The notes: a model not told the origin generated them from the sequence alone. Positions 11,642 through 23,585 are shown, numbered from the stretch's first letter. The stretch is DNA of 64,000 nucleotides from Metarhizium brunneum (GCF_013426205.1 NC_089422.1:4526001-4590000); one strand, 5' to 3'. Numbers and translations: made by a program.

Positions 11642-14317
11642 AGAGTCTTGCATCTGCCATCTGCATGCATCCAGTAGCCAAGTTGCCAAGTACGTACGTA
11701 CTAACTCCGTACTCCGTACTTTATGCTAAAAGTACAGATTCCCTGCGTGTCTGAGAATCGTCTACCCCAAGGACCGAGAGCACAGGGTATTGAATTTGCA
11801 GTAGTACTACTTAAGTAAGTAGTAATATCAAGCTGTGCTCACTTGTTCTTGTTTAAATTAGTCAGATGCCATTTTCTCAGTCGCCAACCTGCAAACGCCG
11901 ACCAAGGACCTACTAGGTACTAAAGTACCTAGCAGGCATCGATTGATGCTCACTTGAGCAAGCAACGAACGGTGCAGCCATCACCAGACAACTTACTCGT
12001 CTTGGCAAGGTGTGGAGATGAATTGATGCGAGTGTCAGGGAAGGCACCACCCGCCAGTTTGTGGCCAACGCTGTTGGCTGGCGCATGGCACACTTGCCAC
12101 TGGACAAAGATTCAGAACATGGTTGGGCCGCCTAGCCCCTCTCTAATGCTGGGCGAACGGCAGCAGGGACCAGCGGCAACGGGCAAGAACCAACATGACG
12201 AGGTGGCCAAGAGCCGCACCAGAGCTGGGGTAGGCAACCACTGCCAGCCAGTGACATTCGAAGTGGGGGAGGGGAGATGGAAATCGCTGGGTCGCTTCAG
12301 GACGACTCAGCTTTACGTCTGCTTGCAACATTCTTTTGTCAAATTTGCAGGCGGAGCGCTTCCAGATGCTCCAGACACAGGATTTACCTTGTCGACCCTG
12401 GTCAAACCGCAAACGAACCTGTCTTATCGTCCATTCGCTCGTCTGCAGGCAATGCGGGCAATGCCGACGTCAGTTTCGGGACTCGATTCACTCTGCAACG
12501 GCTTGACTTGACGCTATTTTAACGCTGCTCCCTATTACGTCCTCCTGCCTGCTTCCTCAGCATCGGACCGAGGTAGCGGCTGTTCACGGGCGTCTTATTC
12601 AAGCCACAGCAGTTTCGCCGTATTGCATCTTTGGCGTGCCTCCCTACTCCTCATTGAATTCGAGAAATCATACTCTATATCCGCTGTATTGAATTTGGAA
12701 AGGTCCTGGGCCCCTGAAATCTGTTGTTACGCCTTTGTCGCACTCATCAATCAGGGGCCGGCAAGATGAAACACCCTCTTATTTTCCCTTTCCCACCTTT
12801 CTGTCAAGCCAATCGTCTCAGTTGCCACCAGACATTAGCAATTTGTTTTACTTGTCGTTGAAACTCAAAAAGAACTACTAGCAACTAGCAAAACACTGAA
12901 TAAGCATGTCCTGAGGCTCTCTAGGAACACGACGCCTGTCAAAAGCTCGTGTTTTCTCAAACATTCCACCATCTGTCCTGCGGGTCAACATGGCCCCCCC
13001 TCCTCAATCAATCTGTCCGGGGGGAGCGACTGGTATTTGACTATGTCAGATGCCTCACCGATATCGCGTGCCATGGGAGTCCTGCAAGGTTTGCTCTACT
13101 CCTACTGGGTTATACCAGTGTGTGCTTGTCGATTGACAAATCTACCCTACCATACATACATTTGGGTGCTTCTTAGAAGCACCCCACGTCCATCATTTGG
13201 TTGCCCGAGCCAACCATCCGACTGGGCCGGTCACTTCTGTACAAATTCAGGCCTGTTCAAAAAGTGACTAATCTCCCTCATATTAATTAGATGAAAAAGT
13301 CACGTAAAAGATACGAGTCGGTTGCTGTTTGTTTCATTGCGACTGACCCAAGTTTGAGAAACAGGTCCCAGCCACCTTGGCTTCCGTCGTGGTGGGCGAT
13401 CTCTACAGATGCTACCTCAAACGAACAAACAAATTCTGTAACCGGCAAGTCGGAAAGCCATCTTGTCATCTTGGCAGTAACAAAATTTCAATGCAAGAAA
13501 TGCTCCATTAACAAAACACCACCAGAGAGTCATCTGCCTCCTCACAGCCCTGCTATTGAACTCCCGCACGACCGCTTTGCTAGTGCCCACCGTCCACCGG
13601 GCTCGTTGCAGATCGCCGTCATTCGGTCCACCGTCCTCATCCGAGTTTCCCACAATAGCTACGGGAGTAGTTGAGGGCCTGTACCGTTGTATTTCGACCC
13701 CTGACTCGAGCTCCATAATGATGACATACATGGATGGACACACACACGGAGATAATCAATATCGAGGCATCCAAACACACACATCCAGTATGTATTTACA
13801 CGCAGTTGCAAGGGGTAGAACCCACACTCTTCTTATTACAAGCCCCTTTAAATTATAGAGTGCGGAGGTTACTACACAAATAGCGCCCACCGCTACCTTA
13901 CCTATATATTTAGGTATTAATTCAATAGTTAGGGGATGCTTGATATTTTGGGAACGCTGCTGGTTATCTCTCCCTCCACCCTCTAATTGTAATTGTAATA
14001 TGACCCAAAATACGCCCTGCCCCCCCGGATATTGGCCGAATCAGAGTCCAGGAAAGAATTGGCCATAGATTCCGGACGTGATGTAGTGCTGCCGATTGTA
14101 CGATAATTGAATGACTAGATATTCATATGAGCCTCGTTTATGAAGCCAGCATCTAGATTGACTCTAAAACAAGCTATATGCCACGCGGTTCTACGTTCGC
14201 TCAGAACGGCAAGTAAATATAAACCTGCGTATATTCCCATTCACACGACCGGCCTACATTCCCGTTCATCACACCGGCTTATTTATCATCTTCACGAGTG
14301 CAACTTTGCCTTTCGTT

Positions 14318-16547
14318 TTAGCGGACGGCAACTTCCACCTCCTGGCCCTCAAACTTGGGCAGCTCAGAAGCCACCTTCTCCCAGTTCTTTGAGCCGTCAA
14401 CAAGAGCTTTGATAGCATCCAAGATTTTGGATTCTTCAGCTCGGACCTGAGCTGTGGAGTCGCGGTCTCTCAGTGTAATGGTATCGTCCTGGAGGGTCTG
14501 GAAGTCGACAGTGATGCCGAGGGGAGTACCAAGCTCGTCATTTCGGCTATATCGCTTACCAATACTGGCTGACGAGTCATCGATGCGACTAGAGATACCG
14601 GCAAGTCGGAGTTGTTGAGAGAGCTTCTTGATAATGGGGCGGAACTGGACGTTGTTCGATAGAGGAACGATAAGGACTTTAGTAGGAGCCACTGTGGGAG
14701 GGAATGAAAGGACCTATTGTTCAGCTCAGTTAGCATCTCGTAATGATATGTGATTCGTAGTATAGTTGGGGTTTGGGGCAACGCACGCCACGGGCTTCAT
14801 CTCCACCGTCACTGCCACGAGTCCAGAAGTTGTGCTCAATCAGAGAGTACAGAATACGACCGATACCGAATGAAGGCTCAATGACGTTGGGGGTGAATTC
14901 TCTCGTATTCTCGATTCTCTTTCGGAACTCAATCTTGAGAGTATCACTGCCGACCTCAACCTTGCCATCGCCAACACCGGCAACGTCCAAAGAAATCTTG
15001 CCCGAGTCTTTGAGCTGCTTGGCGAGCTTCTCCCGCTCCTCTTGCGAAGTGGCCAGCAGAGCCGTCTCCACTGTCTTGGCATCCTTCTTGAACAAAGGAC
15101 CAAACTTCTTCTTCTCAATATCTACTTGCCATTCCTCGATGACAAGGGGCTCTTCCAGACGCTCACGAACCACAAGAGGCGCACCAGTCTTCTTGGCATG
15201 GACCGAGAGGTCGTAGGCGCTGCGATCAGCACAACCAACGCACTCGACCCAACCAGAGCTAGTGAGCAACTCGGCGTCCCAGCAGTCGCAGGCATAATGA
15301 GCCATTTCGTTGGCCATGTGCTGACGGAAGCGCATTTTTGACAGGTCGACACCAATCTTGTCCAGAAAGAGGTGGATTCTGGCAAGGAAGTAGCCGAGAG
15401 TCTCATTGTCCACGAGGCCAGACTTGACTGCCTCGCCGACGGTTACTCTCTTGGTATCCGTCTTACCGGAAAGTTGGGTATCGCGATCCAAGAGGAGGAG
15501 TACAACGTCTTCAACTTCGTGGAATCGGTGATGCTTCTTGCCACCGTGCGGGTCAACAAAGTGTTCAATCTCGGCCATCAAGAATTCTCGGACTCGGAGC
15601 AGACCAGCGCGGGGCGAGATCTCATTTCTGTACGACTTGCCAATGGAGGCAGAGGCAAAGGGCATCTGGCTCTGGTTGAATTCAAGGAGCTTCGCAAAGT
15701 TGAGAAACTGGCCCTGAGCAGTTTCGGGGCGCAGGTAGCCGGGAAGGTTGCTGCTTGGGCCGATTGAAGTCTGGAACATGAGGTTGAACGAAACGGGGTC
15801 CGACGGCAAGACACCGGTGGCCGGGTTCTTGAGGTCGTATTTCTTGATGAGCTCACCAAGTTGAGGGCCGTCGTAGTTGTCGATTCTGGCCAGAACCTCT
15901 TCGTATTCCTGGACAACAGCATCGTCCAGCTTTACGGCCTCGGACTTGGCCTTCTTCTTCTTTTTCTTGGGATCGTCCTTCTCTTCCACCTTTTGACCAC
16001 GGGCCTCCTTGTCGCCGTTTAGTCTCGCCTCGAGAATCGCCTCGACGAAGTGGTCGGCTCGCATGATTTCGCCGTTCTTGGGGTCCTTGCACATCCAGTC
16101 GGCAAACTTGTCGACGTGGCCACTGGTCTTGAGAACGTCGTGGGGCGTCAGGACAGTACAGTCGACCTCGAGCATATCCTCCTCAAGGATGAAGTGCTTG
16201 CGCCACAGATCGACAATGTTGGCCTGTAGGGAGCAACCCGGAGGACCATAGTCATACAGACCACCAACACCACCATAGATTTCGAAAGAGGGCGTGTAGA
16301 ACATGCGCCGCCTCAGCATGGCATCGAGGACGGGCTTGTCAAGGGGTTGACCCTTGAGGGTCGTTGCCGTTGTAGTCATTGCGGTTTGCTGCTTTTTTTG
16401 CGACTTGGGCACCTGGTAAGCCTGGCGGGCTCGAAAAACGGAAAAGTGGCGCGGGCAGGTCGCTGGGCACCGACGAAATATGCTGCTGGCGACAAAGGAA
16501 GATTGATATGAAGAGGAAGAACGTGGTAAAATTCGAATTGGCTTCAT
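14318..16547 (-). CDS. GRS1: Glycyl-tRNA synthetase, mitochondrial and cytosolic forms
   Basis: Charges tRNA-Gly for both cytosolic and mitochondrial translation. Exon 1 is 16547-14787, intron 14786-14714 (73 nt, GTGCGT...AATAG), exon 2 14713-14318; 718 residues. Class II core: RRRMFYTPSFEIYGGVGGLYDYGPPG near the N-terminus, motif-2 type RNEISPRAGLLRVREF, IEPSFGIGR late motif, then an anticodon-binding domain (VAPTKVLIVPLS). A Lys-rich insert (KKKKKKAK) lies at about 192-200, a common eukaryotic insertion. The first ATG (16547) gives an Arg/Ser-rich, acid-free presequence; a second in-frame ATG at 16379 (Met57, MTTTATT) starts the presumed cytosolic form. One gene serving both compartments is known for yeast Grs1; here both starts are ATG. 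Converges on no neighbour within 4 kb. Confidence 0.95.
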
Positions 16548-17451
16548 CCACTGCGTATATCAAGGCGTTCAAGGAACGAAGTGCGTGAGTCACAACAAAC
16601 TCTGGCGCACTTGATCCCTCGATGAACTGGATGGTGGGGTTAGAAGCGTCTCGAAGACGGCTCTGTGTGTGACTCCCGATTAAGGCAAGGCCTAACGAAA
16701 TGGATCCAGGGGAAGGCCGCAATACCCTAACACATCAGATGTGGGAACTTGGGCAGCCAGAGGGGCGAATGGGAGCGCCTGAGGGTGGGTGTTCCGATTT
16801 TGGCGCCGATACGGAGGGAGCTTTGTACTGACGGAAACAGGTGAAAAATGGTGGTGGTGGTCGCGCCTGCCAGATGGAAACATTGAACCAGAGGGAAAAA
16901 CTCAGGCGCCAGCAGAAGTCAATTCCGCTGCCCCTCCATCAGACCCAGGTACCTACACACCCAGCCCGGCAGGGTTGTGTACATGGGCCTGGCACCTCAC
17001 AGCCTGAGGCACGACGGAAATGGAGCCATCAAGCTCCTTCAAGGCAATACCGTCAGACTCAACTGGTCCTTGATGAATTTGCTTGCAGATTCAAATATTT
17101 GGAGTCGCATCGTACTATGTCCATCACTCGGCATCTTCGACACGCTTAACACACTCGAGAGTCCCGGCACATCATCAAACAGGTTTACAGGTCTAGTCTC
17201 CAGCTGGCAGTTCTTGCCGAACTACCTAGGTACTTAAGTACTGTCACTGTTGTGCCTCATAGGATGGTTCGGCATATATAGGTGTCTCGTTTCATGTCAA
17301 TTTCCATGCCTCACACTACACGGCTCCCAAGTCAACCATACTTGTACGACAGCAGTATTTTCTGCTATATAGATCTGCAATCTAGGCGCCACCAACAACA
17401 TGTCGCAGAAAAGACATACTTGCATTGCCAGAAACAAGACAACCCCCCGGG
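16548..17451. other. Intergenic region upstream of glycyl-tRNA synthetase
   Basis: About 0.9 kb between the synthetase start and the 3' end of the transporter relic; both flanking genes lie on the minus strand. Short frames only. One ACCTAGGTA element (17224) followed by a TACTTAAGTA palindrome (17231-17240). Confidence 0.6.
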
Positions 17452-18468
17452 TTAAGCATTCAAATTGAGAGGCAAAACGCACGAGACAGAATTTAACTGC
17501 GGCTGCTTGAAAGCCTCAACCATGCCTGACAACAATCATCATCATTTGTCAGCACCGCCAATCTCGCCGGCCATTTCACACTTTAAAACTCACCTTCAAT
17601 GGCAGCGTATGTGCCTAGACCACACATCGATAGCGATGCCAAGAAATATACAACGTACCATACGTTGACAGACACTTGAGGTAAACCACCGCTCAGGAAA
17701 CCGCGCATCAGTCGTTGAATCCGTCCCCTGTTGCGAAGCACTGCTCCCGTGGTCGGATCGAAACCTTCACCCATGTCCCCCCGCGGGGCGTGACGTTGGA
17801 TACCGTATCCTAGTGCAAACAGTGGTGGGAGGGTATAAGTCAAATTCAACAAGCAGGTCGCAGAAATAATATTGATAAATCCAAACGACGTAGCACAGCT
17901 TAAACTGCGACATCTGAGAAATGTTCTGACCGAACTGGATTGTAACCTGTCCGAGAATCAGGAGAAGCCCTAGTGCCTGGAGACGGTTGGTGATATATCG
18001 CATGCTCGTGCCCCAGGTGCAGAACCCAAGATGACCATAATCCCTCGCCGGGAACTGGTAACTGTCGACGCCGAGATACACTCGCCAGATAAGGTGGCCG
18101 CTGTAGCCGCCCATGAAGCCAAAGATCGCGGAGAAGGCAATTCCTACCTCGAATCAGACAAGACAAAGTGATAGATGGGTAGTACAAGATGGCGAAATCG
18201 CTTACCTGATCCCCATCCTAGTGTATATCCATTGCGAAGCCGACTCCATATGGGCACAGAATATCTATCCGTGGTGATCAAATAGAAGCCTAAGCCACTT
18301 TGTCTTGGGCGCAACATAAGCCTGTTCCTCGGCCCGCGTCTGGTAAGCATAGTAATTATACTCTTCAAACTTAACTGCGGGATCGTGTGCCTTCCGAATC
18401 TAGGGTCTAAAGTAAGTAAATCTAGACGTTTGATCTTGCTCAGCCATAGGCTGAGATGGCTTCTCCAT
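17452..18468 (-). pseudogene. Decayed amino-acid transporter (Aa_trans / Mtr-like) pseudogene
   Basis: Relic of a fungal membrane amino-acid permease. The N-terminal piece has the family's KFEEYNYYAYQTRAEE, the middle GLGFYLITTD and IFGFMGGYSGHLIWRVYLGV, and the end YTLPPLFALGYGIQRHAP...MGEGFDPTTG and GTYAAIEG. Two introns keep normal splice sites (18205-18144; 17593-17526). Damage: an in-frame TAG at 18402-18400; a cut near 18305 that removes the region normally between the cytosolic N-terminus and first membrane helix and changes frame; an apparent 4-nt insertion (GATA, about 18262-18269) and 2-nt insertion (AC, about 18221-18225) that scramble the stretch between them; and a fusion near 17881-17894 that drops most central helices and again shifts frame. 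It cannot make a functional transporter. The alternative, an odd short gene with non-standard introns, would not explain the TAG. Confidence 0.85.
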
Positions 18469-19350
18469 GGCCGATTAGAACGGGCAGTCGTCGCCTGCAA
18501 CGGTATATATATGCAGACAAGAAGAAATTGTAAACAGTGTAAACCGCAGGCCAAAAACCGGTATAAATAAGAGGGAGGCATGATCAAGACCGACTCAAAC
18601 CTCTTCTCAAAGCACCTAGGTATGTATGCTGCCAGTCGGCACGCGGACAGCAAGACAAACGACAGAGTTGGTGAGATGGACCAACATCTACAGCAACCGC
18701 CGGACGTCGCAGGTTACATGTCCAAAGCCCCATTCTTAGAGTGCACCTTGTATTCAAAAATTTGTCTTCTTCGTCAGCACCACGCATTCCACCAAGTCTT
18801 GCACAGAAACTCTCAATGTCCGGTGCTTCGTTCATGGCAGACGAGCTGGGCAGTTGCAGCAAGCCCACCACGTTTAGCAGAACCATGGCAATTCAAGACA
18901 TGAAGTCAAAATGATTAGTAATGACATCGACTTTTTAAAAACAGCCAAGACCAAAGATTATCGTTCTTGCATCTCGATAACTACCCGTTCTTCTAGAAAC
19001 GTCAGAGGTTCGATATGGCCATAGCATCACTTGCATCTGGTAAACTCCACAAGAAACGATTCAGCCAATCATATACCTACACCAACCTCAGTTGTACTCC
19101 GTACTAGGCTGCTCCTTATCTGCTGGTCCCACTCACGATAAGCCTGGAGAAGCACTGGCTGCCTTTTTTTTTTCAACTCTCTTGCCAGCCTTTTTAATCT
19201 TAGTGCCCGCCAGACCGACTTCTTCAACTATTAGACAACGACTTCGTGACAATCCGACTGACAGGATACCTAATCGCCCGTCCAAAAACTATCAGTTGCT
19301 CATATAGCCGTCTCTGAAATCCCAAGATTCACGCCTGTGCGCCTACCAAA
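18469..19350. other. Intergenic region between transporter relic and NIP7
   Basis: About 0.9 kb flanked by divergently oriented units. No coding signal. Contains an ACCTAGGTA element (18614) near the former transporter promoter and a TACTCCGTA copy (19095) about 250 nt before the NIP7 start. A short T tract (19167-19176) lies in the NIP7 promoter. Confidence 0.6.
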
Positions 19351-20024
19351 ATGCGGCCGCTCACAGAGCAAGAGACCAAGGTCCTCTTCACCAAGCTAGC
19401 CAACTACACCGGCAACTCTCTCAAGAACCTCATTGCGCCCCTCTCAGACGGAGACCGCTTCTGTTTCCGCCTAAACAAGGACCGGGTCTACTACGTCCGC
19501 CTATCCATCGCCAACCTCGCTACGTCGATAGCTCGTGACAAGCTTCTCTCATTGGGAACCTGTATTGGTACGTCCTGCACCACGATGACAAAACAACAAA
19601 AAACATTGCCAAGCCTGCCCTCCTCCCTTGATAATTAACTCCCCGTCCCTATACTGATTGCGTTATTTCTTCTCGTGTTGTAGGCAAATTCACCAAGACC
19701 GGCAAGTTCCGCCTTCACATCACCGCCCTCGAAATCCTCTCCGAGCACGCCCGATGGAAGGTCTGGGTCCGACCCAATGGCGAGATGCCCTTCCTCTACG
19801 GCGGTAACATTGTCAAGGCCCACGTAGGCAGATGGTCGGACGACTGCCCCGAGCACCAGGGCGTGGTGGTGTACAACATGAACGACACGCCGCTGGGCTT
19901 TGGCATCACGGCGAGAAGTACCGCTGAGGCTCGGCGGTTGGACCCGACGGGTGTCACATGTTTCAGGCAGGCGGATTGCGGGGAGTATCTGCGTGATGAG
20001 GATAACTTATTTGCTACGACCTAA
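19351..20024 (+). CDS. NIP7: 60S ribosome biogenesis factor NIP7
   Basis: Nucleolar factor needed for 27S pre-rRNA processing and 60S subunit assembly. Exons 19351-19567 and 19684-20024 (intron 116 nt, GTACGT...TTGTAG, phase 1) give 185 residues, close to the roughly 180 typical of the family. The N-terminal MRPLTEQETKVLFTKLANY and the C-terminal PUA domain (GEMPFLYGGNIVKAHVGRW...GVVVYNMNDTPLGFG) are diagnostic. Start is the first ATG after a pyrimidine/adenine leader. Converges with the glutamate 5-kinase gene, leaving 388 nt for both 3' ends. Confidence 0.96.
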
Positions 20025-20412
20025 GACGGGGGAGGGGGGGGGAACAAGGATGATGGATAGCGTGGATGATGGTTGGCGTTATTTTTGGTTCATTTGGGGC
20101 ATCATTCTTGTTACACTGCATAGGCGTTTAAAAAGGACAGATTTTCACATGGGACCAGAGCAGATTGCGAGTTGACCATATTATGCAGGGATATTACGTC
20201 CGAAGACAGCAAAATGTTGATCTTTTTATGGATAAGAGGGAAAAAAAAAGGAATGCAAAAGCTGCCAATGCCAATATCTCTAACATCACTTCTCTTGTGA
20301 TTGTAGTATATTCTGAACACAAACTGTAGTCGATCCGTGTCCGAAAAATAAGAACAAAATTACGCTATGTGGGAAAAAGGGTGCCTTGCGACGGCACATG
20401 CCGTGAACGTCA
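20025..20412. other. Shared 3' flank of the convergent NIP7 and PRO1 genes
   Basis: 388 nt, AT-rich, with G runs just after the NIP7 stop (20026-20042) and an A tract at 20241-20249. It presumably holds both polyadenylation regions. No gene seen. Confidence 0.6.
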
Positions 20413-22115
20413 TCAGAAAAGATCGCTGATGGGAGTCACAGGACGGCTATCCTTTCTATAGAAGCCGATGTGAGACCGCTGAGCAACATACTCGCTGTCT
20501 GCATAGCCAAGGATGCTCTGAATGTCAGTGCTCTGGTGTCCCATGATCCTCGTAATCTCCGCAGAGGCATAGTTCACCAAGGCACGGCCAACCTCCAAAG
20601 GCTCCCCGTCCCACATGTGTCCGTCAGGTCCTGGGGTCGACCTGCGGGTGACGACGGCAATGCGGACCACCTCGTGTTGTGCAAAGTTTCCCGCAACGTC
20701 AACAATGCCGACGGGAAGCAAGCCAGCCTTGTCCATCAAGGCCCTGTGGCAGCCTTGATCAATGAACAGGGTGCCATGGGGGTGGGGAGTGTGCAGCAAC
20801 CAGAAGTAACGATCTGAGATCGGGTCGCTCGAAGGTAGGAACCGCGTGTGCAGTGGAGGGGGCGCATCATCGTCCACATGGGAGGACGGGTCCATGAGGT
20901 TCAACGAGGTGGTGGTATGAGACAAGGGCGGCTCGCCATGCTGGCTCCGCTGGTCATCAGAGTCAGATGCAGATGAGCTGCTGCTGACCTTTTGCGTATG
21001 CAGGTAACGCACGATGCCGAGGATGTTCCCCGGATTGGAAGACCGGGTAATTATCGTGGTTACACCAGCCAGAGTCCCCAGCTTGGCAGCGATAATCTTG
21101 GTGCTCATACCACCTGTTCCCAAAGAGGAACCGGCACTTGATACTATTTTGGATGCTAATCAGTTTCCACTTCTCGATTTAACCTTGCGATGGAGTGCGG
21201 GGAAGAAGGCTTACCATCTGCTTCGAGAACGGAGAAATCCTCTACAATCTCAATGGGCTTGGCATCTGCGTTTGTTCGCGGGTTCTTGTCGTACAGACAG
21301 TCAACGTCTGTCATGAGGAACAAGAGATCAGCGTGAACCATGGCCGCAGTGATTGCCGAGAGGGTATCGTTGTCGCCAAATTTAATTTCAGAAACAGCAA
21401 GGGTATCGTTCTCGTTGACAATGGGAATGACTCCCATGTCCAAAAGTGTGTTGACTGTATTCTGAGCATTCAGATATCGTGTACGCTAGTGCACAGCTGT
21501 GTTAGTGCCGGTCCGAAAGCGAAGGATAAGAAGGGAGATGAGGCCCAAGAGAGAGGCGTACATCTGCAATGTCATTTCTAGTCAAGAGAATCTGAGCAAT
21601 TGGCTGTGACAAATGACCAAACAGGCTGTCCCATAGGCTCATCAGACGGCACTGTCCAATGGCTGCCAGAGCCTACCATGGAAAATGAATGTTAGCGAGA
21701 GGAAGCTCTGTTACTACCCGTTGGATAATTATCCAGCTTCGCTTTTAGCTTACCTGGAGTTGAGCGAGATGCTTGGGGCGCTTGTCGACCTCCATTCTTT
21801 GGAGGCCGACGCCAATAGCTCCGGAGGAGACGATGACAACTCTGTGGCCATTCTTTCTCAGCTTGAATGCAGTGTCCACAATCAAGGTAAGAATGGGCAG
21901 AAGAGGCTCATGAGTCTTCTCGTCCACGATGGAGCTCGTCCCTTTACAATGTGACCCGTGTTAGACGCAGCGTCTGGAACATGAAGAATAACAAGACATG
22001 ACGGCGACAACGGTAGGCCATTTCCGTTGAATAGGTAGAAAAGAAGGGGGCCTAATTGTCTCAGAGACGTACCCAGTTTAATGACAATTGTCTGTTGATG
22101 TCGTGACCGCTTCAT
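20413..22115 (-). CDS. PRO1: Glutamate 5-kinase with C-terminal PUA domain
   Basis: Catalyses ATP-dependent phosphorylation of glutamate to gamma-glutamyl phosphate, the committed step of proline synthesis. Five exons: 22115-22073, 21941-21754, 21672-21562, 21485-21215, 21143-20413; all four introns have GT..AG ends and phases agree, giving 447 residues. The amino-acid kinase domain shows IVIKLGTSS at the N-terminus, [33 protein letters not shown] and [12 protein letters not shown]. The PUA domain is at the C-terminus ([26 protein letters not shown]). A Ser/Asp-rich insert of about 50 residues ([11 protein letters not shown]...) lies between the domains. The first coding exon is only 43 nt. 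Family members are feedback-inhibited by proline; that is family knowledge, not seen here. Confidence 0.95.
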
Positions 22116-23585
22116 CTCGGCGGCTTTTGATTCTCAGGGGTCAGCAAGTTCGTGAGGAAGACCAGATCCATGAAAGGCTTTAAACAGAAACTTTGAAGAG
22201 ACAGGAACAGGATGCTTTTTGAGACGAAATGGAAAATAAAATAAAAATAAGAAATGAGAAACGAGAAGCGAAGCAAACAAGAAGAACAAGAGGAGAGTCG
22301 GCTGACATGGAGCCATACAATGCATTGCGAATTGGACTTCCTTGTCAAAACTCTGCAGAGTTGTACATGGTACAATGTCCTGACGGCGCTCCCCATACGT
22401 CACAGGCATTCTCACATGTTGGCAAACTTACTTTGAGACTCCGTAAATGCCTCGTCCGTCATCTTGAAGACTTGCTTTGGCGCGGTGTTGCATCCCCTAT
22501 GGGCATTGGCATTCATTATTTTGGACGTCTCCAGACCATCTCATTGGATTTGAAGCATCATCCCAGCCCGACTTCGGACCCGCTTTCAGATTGCGTCAGT
22601 TGTCATAGGCTGCTAGAGTCGCGCCGACTCATGCAGACTTCAGGCAAAAAAGCCTTGACGAATGTTTCGCTGCACGTGAAATGGCCTGGCGAGGTACTTG
22701 GGTACGTACTCTGAGCTGATGTATGTACTCCGTACTTAGTACGGAACAAATGTACGAAGTACGGAGTACCTAGGGACATACTCTGTACCAACAGCCAATG
22801 GACGAATCATCTTGGAACTAGAACCAGGCCACGTACCTTTTTAGGTACCTACCTAAGATTCCCGCTACCTGGAATACTTAGTAGAGAGGGACGAAGCCCC
22901 TAAAAAGCGTCTCAATAAGTTCCTGAGTACCCAGGTACCTGATCTGGTAGGTATCTAGGTACCTAAGTAGAAGGTATCTTTTGACTAGCAGTACCGAGTC
23001 CGTATTTTTTGCGACACTGCGAGTCGCAGGACCACTCTTTCGCGCCTTAGTAAGAGCCGCCCCTGTGCCCTTGTGGGCCTGGCCTGCTCACCGCCCGCCC
23101 AAAGACAGCTCGCCTGTCCCTCTTCGGAAAAAGGCTGCATCGATCGGCGCGGCGCGGCAGAAATTTGCACCGCCAGCCCCATCCACTCACTCCTTGGACC
23201 ACTCGAGGGAGGCAATCCATGTCCATGCTGGAGCTGCTGGAGCTGCAAGACGCTAAACCACAGTTGCGCACTGCTGCGGTGGGATTTCACGCACTCCAAC
23301 GACCGCACGAAATATCAACCTTCCGGCCGGCCCTGTTGCTCTCGCTTTGCAGAGTCTTGCCAGGTACATGGTACGGGGCGGCGTTTCATCCACTCTATTC
23401 CAATCGCGATATCCAGTCAGCGGCCAGCCTCACCCACACCTAATATATACAGGACGAGATCAACCGACGCAGAAAACCAAGGCGGCTGACTCCGCCTTTG
23501 CCTGGAGACGGGTTGAGAGGCAAAGCAAAACAAGCAACTGGACTTGCCTTGGGTTGCCCTCGGGTTACCTTGGGTTGTAACCGCA
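22116..23585. other. Divergent promoter region between PRO1 and ATP23
   Basis: 1.47 kb with no supported gene. Positions 22690-22980 are packed with GTAC-centred words: two exact 9-mer copies (22726 TACTCCGTA, 22760 TACGGAGTA), plus AGGTACCT, CCTAGG and TACCTACCTAAG variants. A polypyrimidine-poor, A/G-rich tract next to PRO1 (22226-22290) is C/T-rich in the PRO1 sense and probably its leader. Confidence 0.65.
22690..22978. repeat. Dense cluster of GTAC-centred short repeats
   Basis: Within 290 nt there are numerous overlapping near-palindromes: GTACTCCGTACTTAGTACGG, GAAGTACGGAGTACCTAGG, TTTAGGTACCTACCTAAG, ACCCAGGTACCTGA, and GGTATCTAGGTACCTAAG. Inverted pairs can form small hairpins. The cluster lies in the shared upstream region of PRO1 and ATP23. 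Function unknown. Confidence 0.75.

Larger units (their letters stand above)
10091..14317. other. 4.2 kb intergenic region upstream of CLA4 and downstream of glycyl-tRNA synthetase
   Basis: No gene could be supported. About 10870-11160 is CT-rich on the minus strand and is probably the CLA4 core promoter or leader, implying a leader of several hundred nt. A 220-codon plus-strand ATG frame at 11092-11754 lies antisense to that tract, has no recognisable domain and runs through a minisatellite, so it was not called. The 11954-12511 plus frame starts with TTG and was also not called. Positions 13850-14300 are AT-rich and look like 3' flank of the synthetase gene. Exact 9-mer copies are at 11264 and 11710. 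Confidence 0.6.

Noticed and set aside
11092..11754. 220-codon plus-strand ATG frame upstream of CLA4
   Set aside because: Antisense to the CT-rich CLA4 leader, runs through a GGAGCA minisatellite, no domain, no plausible promoter or intron structure.
11954..12511. 185-codon plus-strand frame
   Set aside because: Starts at TTG, composition not protein-like, no recognisable motif.
18144..18653. Reading the 169-codon minus frame as a separate gene
   Set aside because: It only collects out-of-phase parts of the transporter relic; family motifs jump between frames.
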